DNA of 64,000 nucleotides from Prototheca cutis (lineage: Eukaryota > Chlorophyta > Trebouxiophyceae > Chlorellales > Chlorellaceae): the NCBI GenBank assembly GCA_002897115.2, contig BCIH01000002.1:892487-956486 (forward strand), given 5' to 3'. Under the pieces are notes generated by a model, which did no database searches, had not been told where the DNA came from, and worked only from the letters and a program-made list of their open reading frames with translations. Position 1 is the stretch's first letter. Every line of letters starts with the position of its first letter. The translations under genes and the position numbers were made by a program. Shown in pieces: positions 1 through 11,600 of this stretch.

Positions 1-731
1 TACCATCTTGTGCTTGATGCTCGGAAAGTGTTCGAGCACTGGCATACACAGAACCAAATGACAGAGCCAAATTCAAACAGAATTCCCTCACCGCCGTCCT
101 TCCAGCGACTGGGTACAAAGTCCTTCCAGCTCTTGCCGGAGCGCCCGTCCAGGAAACCGTGCAGATCCTGCAAAAGATCCAGATCGCACGGCACGCGCGG
201 AGCAGCTCAGTCGCCGTCATTGCCGCAGCCATTTCTCATGCCTTCATCGATCAAGCACACCGCGTCCTTCGTACGTTTCCAAAGGACAAAAGGTGTCGAC
301 CCTGCATTTCTCGTTCGCCATGACGGCCTGCAGCTCGTCCGTGAAGCCCTTGAGCGCTGCCAAGGGCCACACATTGTGCGACACCGTCAATCGCAGACGC
401 ACGGCCGAGGCAGTTTGATTCTGGCTGCATTCATGTATAGCATGCATTCTCGACGAAGCGCACCCACGGCGAGCGATTCGGCGCTGAGAGGAAGGACATC
501 GGGTCCGCGGCGCCGCAGACGGCAAGGAAGGCCAGCACCGGCACGATTGCCTTGCGGTGTCGCATCGCGACAGGAATTCCAGCCGGCCTGGACAGGCCGA
601 GGCGTATTTACGAATCACAAATGTTCGAACTAAACGTGTGCTGCTGCTTGTGTTGTCTGCCTGTTTTTTCTGTGCCCGGATGCCGCGACGCCCAACCGGA
701 AGATGTGCTCTTTTGGCACTGCTTGGGGTCA
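1..731 (-). repeat. Near-identical second copy of 44358-45088 (5' part of a secreted-protein gene)
   Basis: These 731 bases match 44358-45088 at a constant offset of 44357, with only about three mismatches seen (583, 631 and 635). After 731 the two copies diverge sharply, keeping only patchy similarity. The copy carries the same minus-strand signal-peptide start (ATG near 565) and the same frame interruption as the gene at 43156-44922, and it is cut off at base 1. In the full copy the base before the match is the last G of a 63-base poly-G run, so the window edge probably marks where assembly stopped at that run. It could be the other allele, a recent duplication, or an assembly artefact. The coding part is incomplete here and is not annotated as a separate gene. 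Confidence 0.85.
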
Positions 732-1274
732 CTTCGTGACCTAGCTCACGTTCAAAATCACCGCCTAGCGTACAGCGGTTTGGTGTCGGACGTGTGGTAG
801 GTAGATGCACAGAGCGAGTAGTGTGCGGTGCATGGAATGTGCTCATTCCTGGACCAGACCGGCTCCGACTCTCTGCCTTGGCTGGCTGCTTTGGCCGTGA
901 TCATGGACCAACTGCGGATCAACTCGAGAACTGCATCGACTCCTGCACTACACTACTTCATTGTTCGAAGAAAATATATGGAATCAAGCAGCCGGAGGAG
1001 CTCGCTTGATGATGCGCGGCCAGACTCCCCTATCCACTAGGGCTCAGTAAACAAATGATGCGCTGAGCTCGGAAGGCCCTCGGCTCGGAAGGCCCTCACT
1101 CTGTTCAGCCCCCTCGTCGACGACCTCGCTGAGAACGCCCATCCCCGGTAGTCGGGTGGGCACACGCGTTTCGAAAGCCCTGCAGACCAGCGGCTCTGCA
1201 CCCATTTCAACAATCAATCGAAAACAAGAATTCCATTGTGATCCCACCTGCGCAAGTGCAACACACTGCACGGC
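732..1274. other. Intergenic, no gene recognised
   Basis: Only short overlapping open frames occur, none with a family signature. The stretch lies between the duplicated fragment and the ATG of the protease inhibitor and presumably holds its promoter. A 14-base direct repeat (gctcggaaggccct) sits around 1068-1096. Confidence 0.5.
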
Positions 1275-2055
1275 ATGCCTGCCCGGAAAACGGTCCTCCT
1301 CGTCGCGCTCATCGCCTGTTCACTGGTAGGCCGGGTGGTCGTTGGACAGCGAGATGAAGCTTAAGGGATTGGAGTGTTTGACAATACGCGACCGCACGGA
1401 GCATCTGCACGGGTGAGGCACAGTGTCCCTGTTGTCACCATGCCGCTCCTCTTCCGAGACTGTCACAGGTGGCTGTGTCCGCCTTCGGCGAGCACCAAGG
1501 TGCGACGTGTTGACATTGTGATGACTTTCTATGTGTATTTCTATGTTATGCTTGAAACTGACCGAGGTCCAGGGTGCCCGGTCACTGCAGGAGAGGCGGC
1601 CACCTTGACAATGTCGCAGAGCGACCACCAGGAATCTTGGGCTGAGCTGGTGAGCCTGGTTGTCGGGGGATCTGGGATGTTTTTTGCCCCGCATCGCGGG
1701 CGTCATTGCCGATGATTTCATTGTGCGGATGATGAAGCGGCAGAGGACCAGGGAAAAGTTCCGTCCAACTGGGTCACTCTCTGCGTGGGGTGAGTCCTGG
1801 TCCCCACAGCGTGGGTACGGAGTTCCTTCATCCTCTCCTTCCGTCCACTGCTGTCCCTTACCCCCGCAAACCAAAAAACGACAGGTCGGTCTGGACAAGG
1901 ATGAGGCCAAGGACGCGCTGCAGCGTGCGCACCCCGAGCTCCGTGTGTTTACAGTTGGGCCCGGCCGTGTCGTCACAGCCGACTACGTCCGTGAACGCGT
2001 CCGGATTTTCTTCGACGAGCAGGGCAAGGTGGCGCGCGTGCCACGCCGCGGCTGA
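1275..2055 (+). CDS. Secreted potato-inhibitor-I type serine protease inhibitor
   Basis: The last exon (about 1885-2055) encodes 56 residues typical of the potato inhibitor I / chymotrypsin inhibitor 2 family: VGLDKDEAKDAL, then the inhibitory loop region around TVGPGRVVTADY, then RVRIFFDE and the terminal VPRRG. The family blocks subtilisin- or chymotrypsin-like proteases by a substrate-like loop without disulfides. An upstream exon starting at ATG 1275 encodes MPARKTVLLVALIACSL, a convincing signal peptide, with a GT at 1326. Joining 1275-1325 to 1885-2055 keeps phase and gives a 73-residue secreted protein. A further exon between them (an open frame runs through 1660-1790 to a GTGAGT) is possible, so the middle is unresolved. 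The 3' exon is secure; linking it to the signal peptide is inference. A secreted inhibitor could protect cells against bacterial or fungal proteases. Confidence 0.72.
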
Positions 2056-2641
2056 AGCTCCGTGGTGATGGCGTGTGTTCTGACGCAGTCGTGGCCGGGA
2101 GAGAGCTATTTGACCCGGCTCTATGCACTTGGCTCGCCTTGAGAAACCCCGTGCATTCCACGTGGCACGCCCCAAGCCCCTGTCAGTGGTATCTCCTATC
2201 GGCACAGTCAACTGACACCATTTGTTTTCCATGTTGGCACGCAACAACACCGCGACACACACCGTGAACCTCAGGCCCTGATTCTTCCCGACGTCAATCG
2301 TCAGCATGTTCCCGACAAGGGGTTGAGCGCCGCCTATCGCTGGCTGCCTTTTGTGCCCATTCTTCTGTAGCAATTTCCGCCCGTGTAACGACTGCGACAC
2401 TCATTCCTGCGTCCCCTCCACACCTCTCCCTCACACACAAATGAAGAAAATAGAGAACAGCAAGGCACGTGCGGGGTGGTACAGGGATGCCAGCCAGCAA
2501 GGCACCATTGTCCATGGCCGAAGGCTGGTGTCTGCTTGCCAGCAGCAGGAAGCAGGACCCCAGCGGTCGGGGCAGCCGCCGTCAACACAACGGCCTCAGT
2601 CCTGCGAGGACACCCCCTTTGGCCCCCCTCCCAGCCCCCAC
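2056..2641. other. Intergenic between convergent genes
   Basis: No gene is supported. The stretch holds the 3' ends of the inhibitor gene (+) and the aminotransferase gene (-). Several open frames on both strands overlap and show no domain. Confidence 0.5.
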
Positions 2642-4275
2642 TCATGCCAGGGCTGTGAGGGCCGCCAGGAGCTTGTCCGTGTGCTCGGGCTTGCCGACGG
2701 AGATGCGGATGTAACGGCGCAGCTCGGGCTGCGAGTAGTGGCGGACCATGATCCCGTGGTCCTTGGCCAGCGCATCGCGCAGCGCCCCAGCGTCCCGCCC
2801 GTCGGTCACCTCACACAGCAGGAAGTTTGACTCGCTGGGGAAGGGGCGCAGGTAGGGCACTTGGCTCTTCAGCAAGCCACGCAACCGCTCACGTTCCGCG
2901 ACAAGCAAGTCACGCACAGTCTGCAGGGTATGGGTCAGTTCGTTTCAGTTTGTTGTTAGGATTGTCCCTGCTTGTAATGGGAGGCTGTTGCAAACTCCAA
3001 AACAGTCCTCCTCACAAGCAAATGACGAGCAAACAAAGAAGAAAGCCAAAGCATCACTTTCAGGCAACAAACAAACACAAGCGCGTACGTTGATGTAGTC
3101 CAGGTTGCGCAGCGCAGCAAGCCCCGCTTCCTGCGTTGCCACGGTGATGGTGTAGGGCTGCTTGCAGCGCCACAGCACGTCGGCGATGCTCAGCGGCACC
3201 GCGGCGTATCCGAGCCGCATGCCGGCCATCGCGGCGCACTTGCTAAATGTCCGAAGCACGACGAGGTTCTCGTGCTGCGCCACCCAGCCCATCTTGGAGG
3301 GCACATCCGAAAACTCAATGTACGCCTCATCAAAGACCACCAGCACTGGCAATTCCAACAGCTCCTGTGTTTGCATGTTTGGGGTTGGTGGGTGGGAAGG
3401 GGGGATTGTGATGCGCAGGCTCTTGTCAGCGTTCATGCGTCCAACAGAACCCCCCCAACCGTCGTCATGCAGGTTTAGAACAGCACACACCAGTGGGAAA
3501 ACGAAAGCACTCCAACACCAACTCGTACCAGGAGGTCCTCATCGGAAATCATGCTGCCGTCTGGGTTGTTGGGCGAGGTCAGGAAGAGCAACTTTGGCCG
3601 ATGCTCTTCCACCGCTTGCTTGATACCTGTGATGTTTTGTTGAGGGTTGCTGGATCTAGTTAGAGTGTGCATCCTGCACACAGCAGTAACACCTCAGTAC
3701 TCCATGCTCCTGAAAAGAAGCGGAGCCATCCCTCCACCGCCGCCTCCAGCACCTTGCACATCGATGCGGAAGCCGTCCAGGCGAGGTACCTCCACCACGC
3801 TCGCGCCACAGATGTTGGCATCGTGCTTGTACATGGTAAAGGTGGGAGGGCAGTCCAGGATACAGTCGCCCGGCTCCAGCACGCTCTGCATGAGAAAGAT
3901 CAGCATGTCGTCCGCGCCAGGGCAGGCCATGATGTGCTGTGCGGGCACGCCGTGCCAGTCGGCCAGGGCCTCCCGCAGCTTGCGCGACTCGGGGTCAGGG
4001 TAGATGTTTGGGTATTTGAGGCTGGACAGGGCCTGCTGCACCTCGGGAGGAGGGCCGTATGGGTTCTCATTGGCGTCAAGCTTGACAATGTCCTTCTCGG
4101 CAAAGCCCAGCCGAGCCGACAGCACATCCATGGGCTCGATGGGCTTGTAGGGCGCCAGAGCCCTCAGGTGGGGCCGCATGAAGGCAGCACCATCCGTGAC
4201 GGGGGTGCGCACTGTGGCGGGGGCGTGGGGGCGGGCGTCGGCCAACTGGCACCGGGTGGCATGCAGGGCCCGCAT
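2642..4275 (-). CDS. HISN6: Histidinol-phosphate aminotransferase, plastid
   Basis: Catalyses the PLP-dependent transamination of imidazole-acetol phosphate with glutamate in histidine biosynthesis. Four exons join in phase: 4275-3753, 3626-3529, 3364-3089 and 2920-2642, giving 391 residues. The start ATG at 4275 is followed by about 30 basic and hydroxylated residues that look like a transit peptide; plastid location is inferred. Family marks in order are LDANENPYGPP, ACPGADDML, the LTSPNNPDG substrate and PLP motif, FDEAYIEF, and the PLP lysine in RTFSKCAAMAGMRLGY. The C-terminal exon carries the RISVGKPEHTDKLL end typical of HisC. All introns are GT-AG and short. Length and motifs fit class II HisC; nothing appears missing. 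Confidence 0.95.
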
Positions 4276-4608
4276 TGCGCGTGCCCCTCACTCTGGTAGG
4301 CCGCGCTATCCCACGCCTGGAACGGATACAGAAACAGCTCACAAACGACAACAGAATCTATTGTTCATACCAGACTTTGCATGCATGGCTGCAGGGGGAG
4401 GCTGGGCGAGGGCTGGGGTGCAGGGGTTTGGAAACGTGGGCAAATGGGCGAGCACCATTTCGGCTGGAGGTTGAACCAAGTCCTGTCGGAAACCCTAACT
4501 CCGCACTGCAGGTCTTCTCTGCCTGCACAAAGCAATTCTGTCAAGTCACAGTGGTCTTACAGTGATCACGCGGCGCGTTTTGAAGTCCCTTGATCGTGGT
4601 TCAGTGGG
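4276..4608. other. Intergenic, putative HISN6 promoter
   Basis: The stretch lies between the HISN6 start (4275, minus) and the SCC4 stop (4609, minus), so it must hold both the SCC4 3' end and the HISN6 promoter. No other gene or clear motif is seen. Confidence 0.45.
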
Positions 4609-7600
4609 CTAGATCAGGCCGGAGCCCTGTCCGCAGGCTTGTTGCCGACTCGGACTGGAGTCGCGGTCCGTGGCCAAGATCGCCATCAAATCCCGATGGG
4701 CCTGCGATGCCAGCGCGTGATCAATACCGTCCTGCAGTTCCGCCTCCTTGGCTTGCAAATACGCCAACGCCGAGTCTGATCAAAGGGGAGGGATTGTCCG
4801 AAATGGAGAAAAATTTCCGACTGTGTGCGGAAGCAGCATGAGGTAGGTCACCCACCCAGGTTCCCTTTCCNTCCGATCAATCATATCCAGGGGGGCCNCA
4901 TGCATGTGCAACCGACCGAAGCATCGCGCAGAAGACATCCCCCTATCCAGCACTGCATGGGAACGACCCCATTTCACCAGCCCCTACAGTGCCTGACCNT
5001 GGGAGGAAGNGGCCGCTTCGGCAGTCNCACCCAGTGTGGTCACCAGGCTGGCCGAATCTCCTAGTGCCCGGCTGAGTGTNGCGGCTGATGCCAGCATTTG
5101 CGCGGCACCCTCGCGGTCGCCGGCATCCACCAAAATGGGCGCCAATGCATTCAAAATCTGCAGGAGAAGGAATGTGTGCAGGGGGATCACACTTATCAGG
5201 TGGGCCGGTCGCAGGCATGGCAATCAACCTGCACCGCACCGAAGCACGTTCGCCGCTTGTGCACCCTTGTCAATGGCCTGCAACTCCCCCCCCCAAACAC
5301 CCACCCCCCGTTCCGGCCATCCGGCTTGCCTGGGCAACGAGTTGCGTGTTGCCAGACTGCTTATGCGCCAGCCGTAGGGCCCGGGAGAGCCGCAGCTTGG
5401 CACCTACACTGTCGCCCCGGGCAGCCAGGATTCGACCCCGGACCAACAGCACAATAGCCCTGGCATGTGTGTGTGTGGTGGTGGTGGTGGNGGGGGGGGG
5501 GGGTCAAGCAGGACGGAACATCAACATCAGGAATCACAGTCTGACGCTCAGAGTCAGCGTGGCATGGTCAATGGATCCATGCATTCCCACTTCCAGCCGG
5601 CAGCCTTCCACACCATTTCACCAACAATCCAAGACCCAAAAAGGTGATTGCTTGCACACCGTTCATGGACCGTTTGTGGCGTCTTGCATGTCTCCAAGCG
5701 CTGCACTGCGGCTTCGGCACCCTGCATGTCTCCAGAATCCAGACAGCTCAGTGCCAGGCTGGCAGCGGCGAGGGCCCCGGGCCCCGGGCATGCTGCGGGA
5801 GCGCCGCCTGCCACGGCCTTGAACAGATTCCTGGCTAACCCTGGCTCACCGATGGTACTGCTGTACCAGCCTGTGAATGGTGGTTTGATGGCGTGTGCTT
5901 GTATAGCAGGAAATGTGGTGGTGCCACCGCCAAGTGATCTGTCATGACGTTGCTATCCCCTTGGGGGGGGGGGGAGAGGCCACATACAGCAGGATGCCGT
6001 CAGGCCCTTTGGACTCTTACTTCTGTGTCCAGCAGGGCATGGGGGGCCTGGAAACCCACGTCGCGAGTTTGCCATCAGACACACCACAGCTGTCCCGGTG
6101 CCACAGAGTTAGCCAACCCAAACACAGACCGGACCTGCAAGCAGGTTCCACGATGCGACCGCCACGCGCCAGTCGGCCTCCTTGGCAGTCCATGCATGTC
6201 CCGTTTTGAGGTTATCATGCAGTACCGCGTACAGTCGTACCAGCCACTCTGCCGCTGCAGCCAGATCGGTGGTGACCAAAGCTTGCACGACTTGCTGCTG
6301 GAGCAGGAGGCCCTGCTGCCACCAGGGACAGTCCGACAGATGCCGCATTGCGTGGTCCAGGCCCTCTGCAGCACGGGCCACGCCACCGGCCTCCAACTCC
6401 AGGGCCGGCAACAGCGTGCACAGCGCGGCACGCTGGGCGACCAGCGACCTGCCCTCATGCCGAGATTCCAGATCCACTGCAAGTTCCTCCAGATTTGGCT
6501 TTTGCAAGCTTGCATGCTCTCCCGAGAGAATCTTGGTGACAGCCCTGAGGAAGCCTGCCTCGACTGTTAAACCGTCGTCGCCGCCGCCTGTTGCACCTGC
6601 TTGGCTTTCATCGTCCAAGAATCCTGCACTCAGTACATCTCTACCCAGGCTCCACTGCCGTGCCAGCAAGTGCTGGAGAGCTTGGAGCAAGGCCACCCGT
6701 TTCTGTGGAGGAGGGTTTCAGGGAGAGGATGGTTTGTGAGCCTGGACTGAACGACAGCTCGCATAACTGTGGGCTGAACGCGCTGGCTTGCAGGAACAGA
6801 AGCTATTGCTTGGGTCCAAAACAAGGAGCACCATTATCCAGGGTAAGAAATCCATGTTCAAGGAACAAGACAGGCCGGAACCCTACTTCACCTGCTCGGC
6901 CAAGGTCAATGCGCTGCGCAGGCTGTCCAGCTTGGAGAGGGCAGCCGCCAGACGGTCCAATGATCCCTGCTGCACGGCTCGGCTGGCGTCCTTGAAAAGA
7001 AAGTATGCTTTCCAGCGACAGGCTGCGTCCCTGGCATGAGGAGTAGTGCCAGCAGGGAGCAGGGAGCGAGAGGTGGGACACTGACCATCGCTCGTGGAAG
7101 CTGCCCAGAAGCTGTGTGGCAATGGGGCATCCCCACTATCCATCCATACCTTTGGCAGGAGTCCTGGCACTCCTCGCACAGTGCAATGCCAGTGGTCAGT
7201 GCTTCTCTCTCGAGATCCGCGCTGCCTTCGGCCTGGTAGCAGTCGGCAATGCAGTCCTGTACTTGGCAAGCAAGGGACAGGTGCGCTGACCCCGTTCCCC
7301 GAAGGTGCAGTGTCTGCGTGCGGTGTGTATGGCAAGGAAAGGGCAGGCCTTGGGTGGCAGGATTGCAGGGACAGAGGGACGCCGTGTGCCTCAGCTAGTG
7401 CCGTGTGTTTCTCCCAGCCCACTTCAGACGAGCCACGCCCTGCCTAGTGCTTGCCACCCAACGACAACCCAAGCAGCAGATGCCAGCCGCACTCACGGCG
7501 GTCAGCAGGGCCGAAATGGCCTCACCGATGTTGTCAAAGCTCGAGAGCAGCAACCGCGCGAGTTTCAAGGCTCCCAAGACCTGGATTTCTGGGGCCTCGG

Positions 7601-7715
7601 GCGTTTTTTGAACGGCGAGGTAGCACCTGGCTGCAGCGCAGGGCTGGGCCTTGGCTTCATAGGTGCCGCCCAGCGCGAGCAGGGCTGGGCCCGCTCGCAG
7701 CTCCTGCGGGCTCAT
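4609..7715 (-). CDS. SCC4: SCC4/MAU2-type cohesin-loading TPR protein
   Basis: SCC4 (MAU2) partners SCC2 to load cohesin onto chromosomes. Eight exons close in phase to 585 residues: 7715-7497, 7313-7150, 7030-6892, 6702-6135, 5870-5660, 5459-5330, 5157-4998 and 4775-4609. The protein is a chain of helical TPR-like repeats. Similarity to the plant SCC4 type is clearest near the C-terminus, where HERAIVLLVRGRILAARGD, LRLAHKQSGNTQLVAQ and LNALAPILVDAGDREGA follow the plant order, and at the N-terminus (GPALLALGGTYEAKAQPC). The sixth exon ends CAG|GCAAGC, and only a GC-AG intron keeps phase there. Single Ns lie in exon 7. The start at 7715 is the first ATG of an open exon. Assignment rests on weakly conserved repeats, so it is good but not certain. 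Confidence 0.78.
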
Positions 7716-8667
7716 CCTGCTCCCTGGCACATTTTCAGAACGACGGGCGAGGAATATGCAGAATGCCTCCTGTTTTCTTGAGTCATTGCGCACCACACGA
7801 CATCGATGCTGTCGGAGAGATTTTTGATTTGTCAAGCACGACCGGCCTGGGTGAACGCGCCGTGCGGGGTTGCAGGGGCACCCACCCAAAAAAAACAAGC
7901 ACGCATCCATGTGTTGAACCTGCCTGCCAGCATGCTGAGTGCGTTTCACGTTTCCAAAGTCATGTAGGACGAGTCTCCTCTCCGATCGTGGCAAGAGTGT
8001 TTTTTCCAGTGAAGACAACGGGCACCTGGGCTTGACTGCTGCAGAGTAGTTCGATGTTCACATCAAGGCAAGGCACACGTCTAGGCCCCAGTCAATGTCG
8101 TCGATGGATTCTGCATGGATTGATTGCAGATGCAGTCTCCACACCAATATTGGGCCTTCTTCCAGCTGGCCCCAATCAAAGCAAGCGGTCTAGCCCACAT
8201 GCCGCTGCAGATGCAGTAACGCAGCAGGAGCCATGCGAATTGCACGCCAAATTGGAAGCCTCACATAAATAGCTATGGGATTACGTATCTGAAGTTAAAA
8301 GCTGGAATGGCAATACAGATTGTTTTGTGTTTGCAGGTGCCAGCTTGTCCCCCAGTGGAATTCTGTGGCACAACGCACGCGGTGGTATTGTGGGAAAAGA
8401 TCGTAAGGGCAGCTCGGAAATTTTCAAGCCTCTCTCCGCCACGGCATGCGCTCCAGGGCTCACGCCGTCCCGCAACTCGCCACCGGTCTGCTGAACTGCG
8501 TATAGCTGGCATGGAATTCTGAGATTGTGCGAGTTGCTGGTCAAGGCTGGACTGGATCGCAGGGTCCTCGCCGCTCCCCCGTGCAGCCTTGCGGGTCGGG
8601 CGGGTCATGGACCTCCAGCTCTGTGTAGAGGGGTGATCACCGGCCCCCGCGCAGCTCGAGGAGCCAC
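7716..8667. promoter_or_regulatory. Divergent intergenic region, SCC4/VPS54
   Basis: About 950 bases separate two divergent starts (SCC4 at 7715, VPS54 at 8668). No other gene is supported. It should carry promoters for both genes; no TATA box or named element could be fixed by eye. Confidence 0.45.
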
Positions 8668-11600
8668 ATGGCATTGAGATCGGAGCTCAAAGCCTTAAAT
8701 CTGGGCAGGGTCTCTTCGGAGACTCTGCCCAGCCCGTCCACGGCTGCGGCAGCGGCTGCCGCCGAGCTCCAAGCGGTCATCAATGGGCCGGGCACCGGGA
8801 ATGCCTGGGTTGCCTGGCCCTTTTCGGGCGCTGGCGATGCAGACACCCCGTTCCCGCACCTCCCACCTGATTTGTACCCCGAGGTGTGTGATGAGGGAGG
8901 AGATGTACTTCGGAAGGTTGCTGGGTAGGATTGCTCAGCAGGATTGACGGCGTGGTGGATGCACTCATCCGCGCCTGCGTCTCTTGGACAGGATCCGCAT
9001 CATGCATGCGGAGGATGCTTGCACTAGCAACACGGTATGCCTCTGCCCTGTAGATCACGATGGCCGATTTCCAGCCGTACCTGGTGGGAGTGGGCCCAGG
9101 CCTGGCTGAGGCAGGTGCCCACAGAGGCGCCGACCATGAACCCCTAGACATGGGTAAGATTCCTTGCTATGCCGGGTTGATGCGGTTGGTTTTCAAGCGC
9201 CCGCCGTTCGTGCTGGAGGTGGGCGGAAACGGTTGGGGAAATCTGCGTTGTGTTTCAGGGCGCCAGGCCGCCCGGTGGCCTGGTCTCCTTCGGCGCCTGG
9301 TCATGCACTCTGCCGATCGCGGCCTTGGCATCCGCACACAGTGCAAGCCTGTGATGGCCCCCCTTCCTTCTTCCTTTGCTTGCTGCAGACGAACTGGGTG
9401 CCGGGGCTCAAGGCAAGGGCCTGGCGACCGCACTGCGGGAGGTGCCGGCCTATTTCTTTCAGGACGGGTTTGACCTGGACTGCGCCGAACTATGGAAAGA
9501 CGTGCCGGCGCTCGAGAATGCTGCCGCCAGGGGCGCCTACTTGGACCGTCTGGCCGCATACGTGGTGTGTGTGTGTTTCGGGTTGTATGAGCATGGCGGT
9601 GACTTGTTTTGTTGTTCAAGAAATTGGAGGAGGAGCTTGTGTGATAATGAAGATTGTTTATGAGCGTTGCATGGCAGCATGCGAATGTGCAGACCTCAAT
9701 CACACTCTCTGTTTGCCGTCGTCTACTCCCGGCCTGCTCGATCCCCGTCCATCATGGGCCCTCACTGACCCAAACATCCCACCCAACAACAACAGGACAC
9801 GGTGGAGGCGCAGCTTGTGGTGGAAAGCGCGGCGCGTGCGGCGTCGTTCTTTGACGCGTCGGGCGCAGTGGCCGAGGCCGCAGCAGAGACGAGCCGGGCC
9901 GCCGAGCTCGCCCGAAAAGCGCGGGACGGCGTGCGCGGCGCGAGTGAAGCCCTGGGCGGCGCCCTGGCATCCACCGGTTCCCTAGCTGCCCGCCGCAACA
10001 ACGCGCTGCGCACGCTGGGCGCGGCTCGGGCCCTCGACGAGGCCGCCGCCACGCTGGCTGCGCTCCGGGGTTTGGCGCAGTCTTTGGAGCAGTGGCTGCA
10101 AGGTGACGATGGCGACGGCGATGATGATGGTGACATTGCACGCAGCATCAAAGATGGCCAAAACGGCGCATCTGTCGATCAAAAGGGTGGTGCCGCCGCT
10201 TTTGAGGCTGGAATCCGGCCGGAAACAACACCCCTCCCGCCAGCCGCTGCAGCCGCATGCGTGGGCGACTGCCTCGCCACGTTGGATGTGCTGGGCGCGC
10301 TCAAGGGCACGCTGGCATCCGACCCCGGCCTGGCCCGGCTCGCGTGTCTCCGAGACGCGCCAGCGCTGTGCAGCCGGGCCGACCGCGCCGCGCGTCGCGG
10401 ACTGATGGCCGCCTCACGTGCCATACTGGGCGCTGGCCTGTTGACTGCCCAGGCGACAGGGTCGGGCACGCAGCATGCCGCGGCGCTGCAGGCCTTTCGC
10501 ACCGGGCTGGCCGAGTCTCGACTGGGGGTTGGGGTTGCGGAGTCGGCGTCGCTGTCTTGGTCACAGCGCGATGCCGGGCACAATGCTTCCGATGTCCCCC
10601 GCCGCGACCCTGGCGAAGAAGACGCCACCCCCACCGTTGATCAAGCAGCGGTCCCCCTGTCGCCCAGCACGGAGCAGCAGCTGCGGGCGGAACTGGCCCG
10701 GGGCCTGGCGCGCGGGGGCCTGCTGGAAAGCGCAGCGCGGGACTTGAGTGAAGCCGCCCGCACTGATCTTACTGCGGCACTTGGGTGAGTATTTTTTTCA
10801 GAAGNTTTTTTTTGTGCTTTTGGAGGTTGTGCATGGCGCCTCTTCGTCCCTGGAATGAGGAGGGGTGAATTGTCATGAGAACAAGCTGCAGGGTCCCAGA
10901 CATTCTGGATATTGTGTTCGATTGGCACCGCCCAGACGGGCCCGGGGACGGAACGCTCGTGACGCTCTTTGGCCCACGCACAAATCCCTCCAGGGAGGTG
11001 GCAGCTCTGTGTGCCCGCGAGGTCTCGTCAACAGCTCCCATCATCGAGCATCGGAACGGCAGTGCGGCGAGTCTTCCTACTACAGCGGCGCTCGGACTGC
11101 AACGGCTGCCGGCGGTGCTGGCGAATTCGGGGGACAATTTCGTGGCGCTGCTGGATGCTGTCGTGGTCACTGTGGAGGGTTCCGCCGCACGCTGTCATGC
11201 GGCCTTTGATTCCTTGGCTGAGGCTCTGGGCACGTGCACCGGCGACCCCGGCGGCAGCGCTGACGGTTTAGACACGCTGCCGGGTCTGCGCCGCACGGCG
11301 ACCGCTGCCTTGGCCGACGCAGCGGCTGCGGAGTGGGGNGCGGCGCTGGCGGCACGACAGGCAGCGCTCGAACGCCAGCGCCGCGGCCGGAGTGCCGATC
11401 CCACTGGTGGTTCCGGGGATGGCTCGCCATCGTCGGAGCTCGCCGTGCCGCCGGGGCAGGCGCCGCGGCGACTTGGAGAGACCGCGCTGCGAGAAGTCGC
11501 TGGAGTGACTGCCTGCGGCGATGCTGTCGCCAAAGCCGTCGCCGGAGGGGCTGCTGTCGATGAGCACACATCAGCCGCCGACGCAGCAGCTGTGCTTGCG

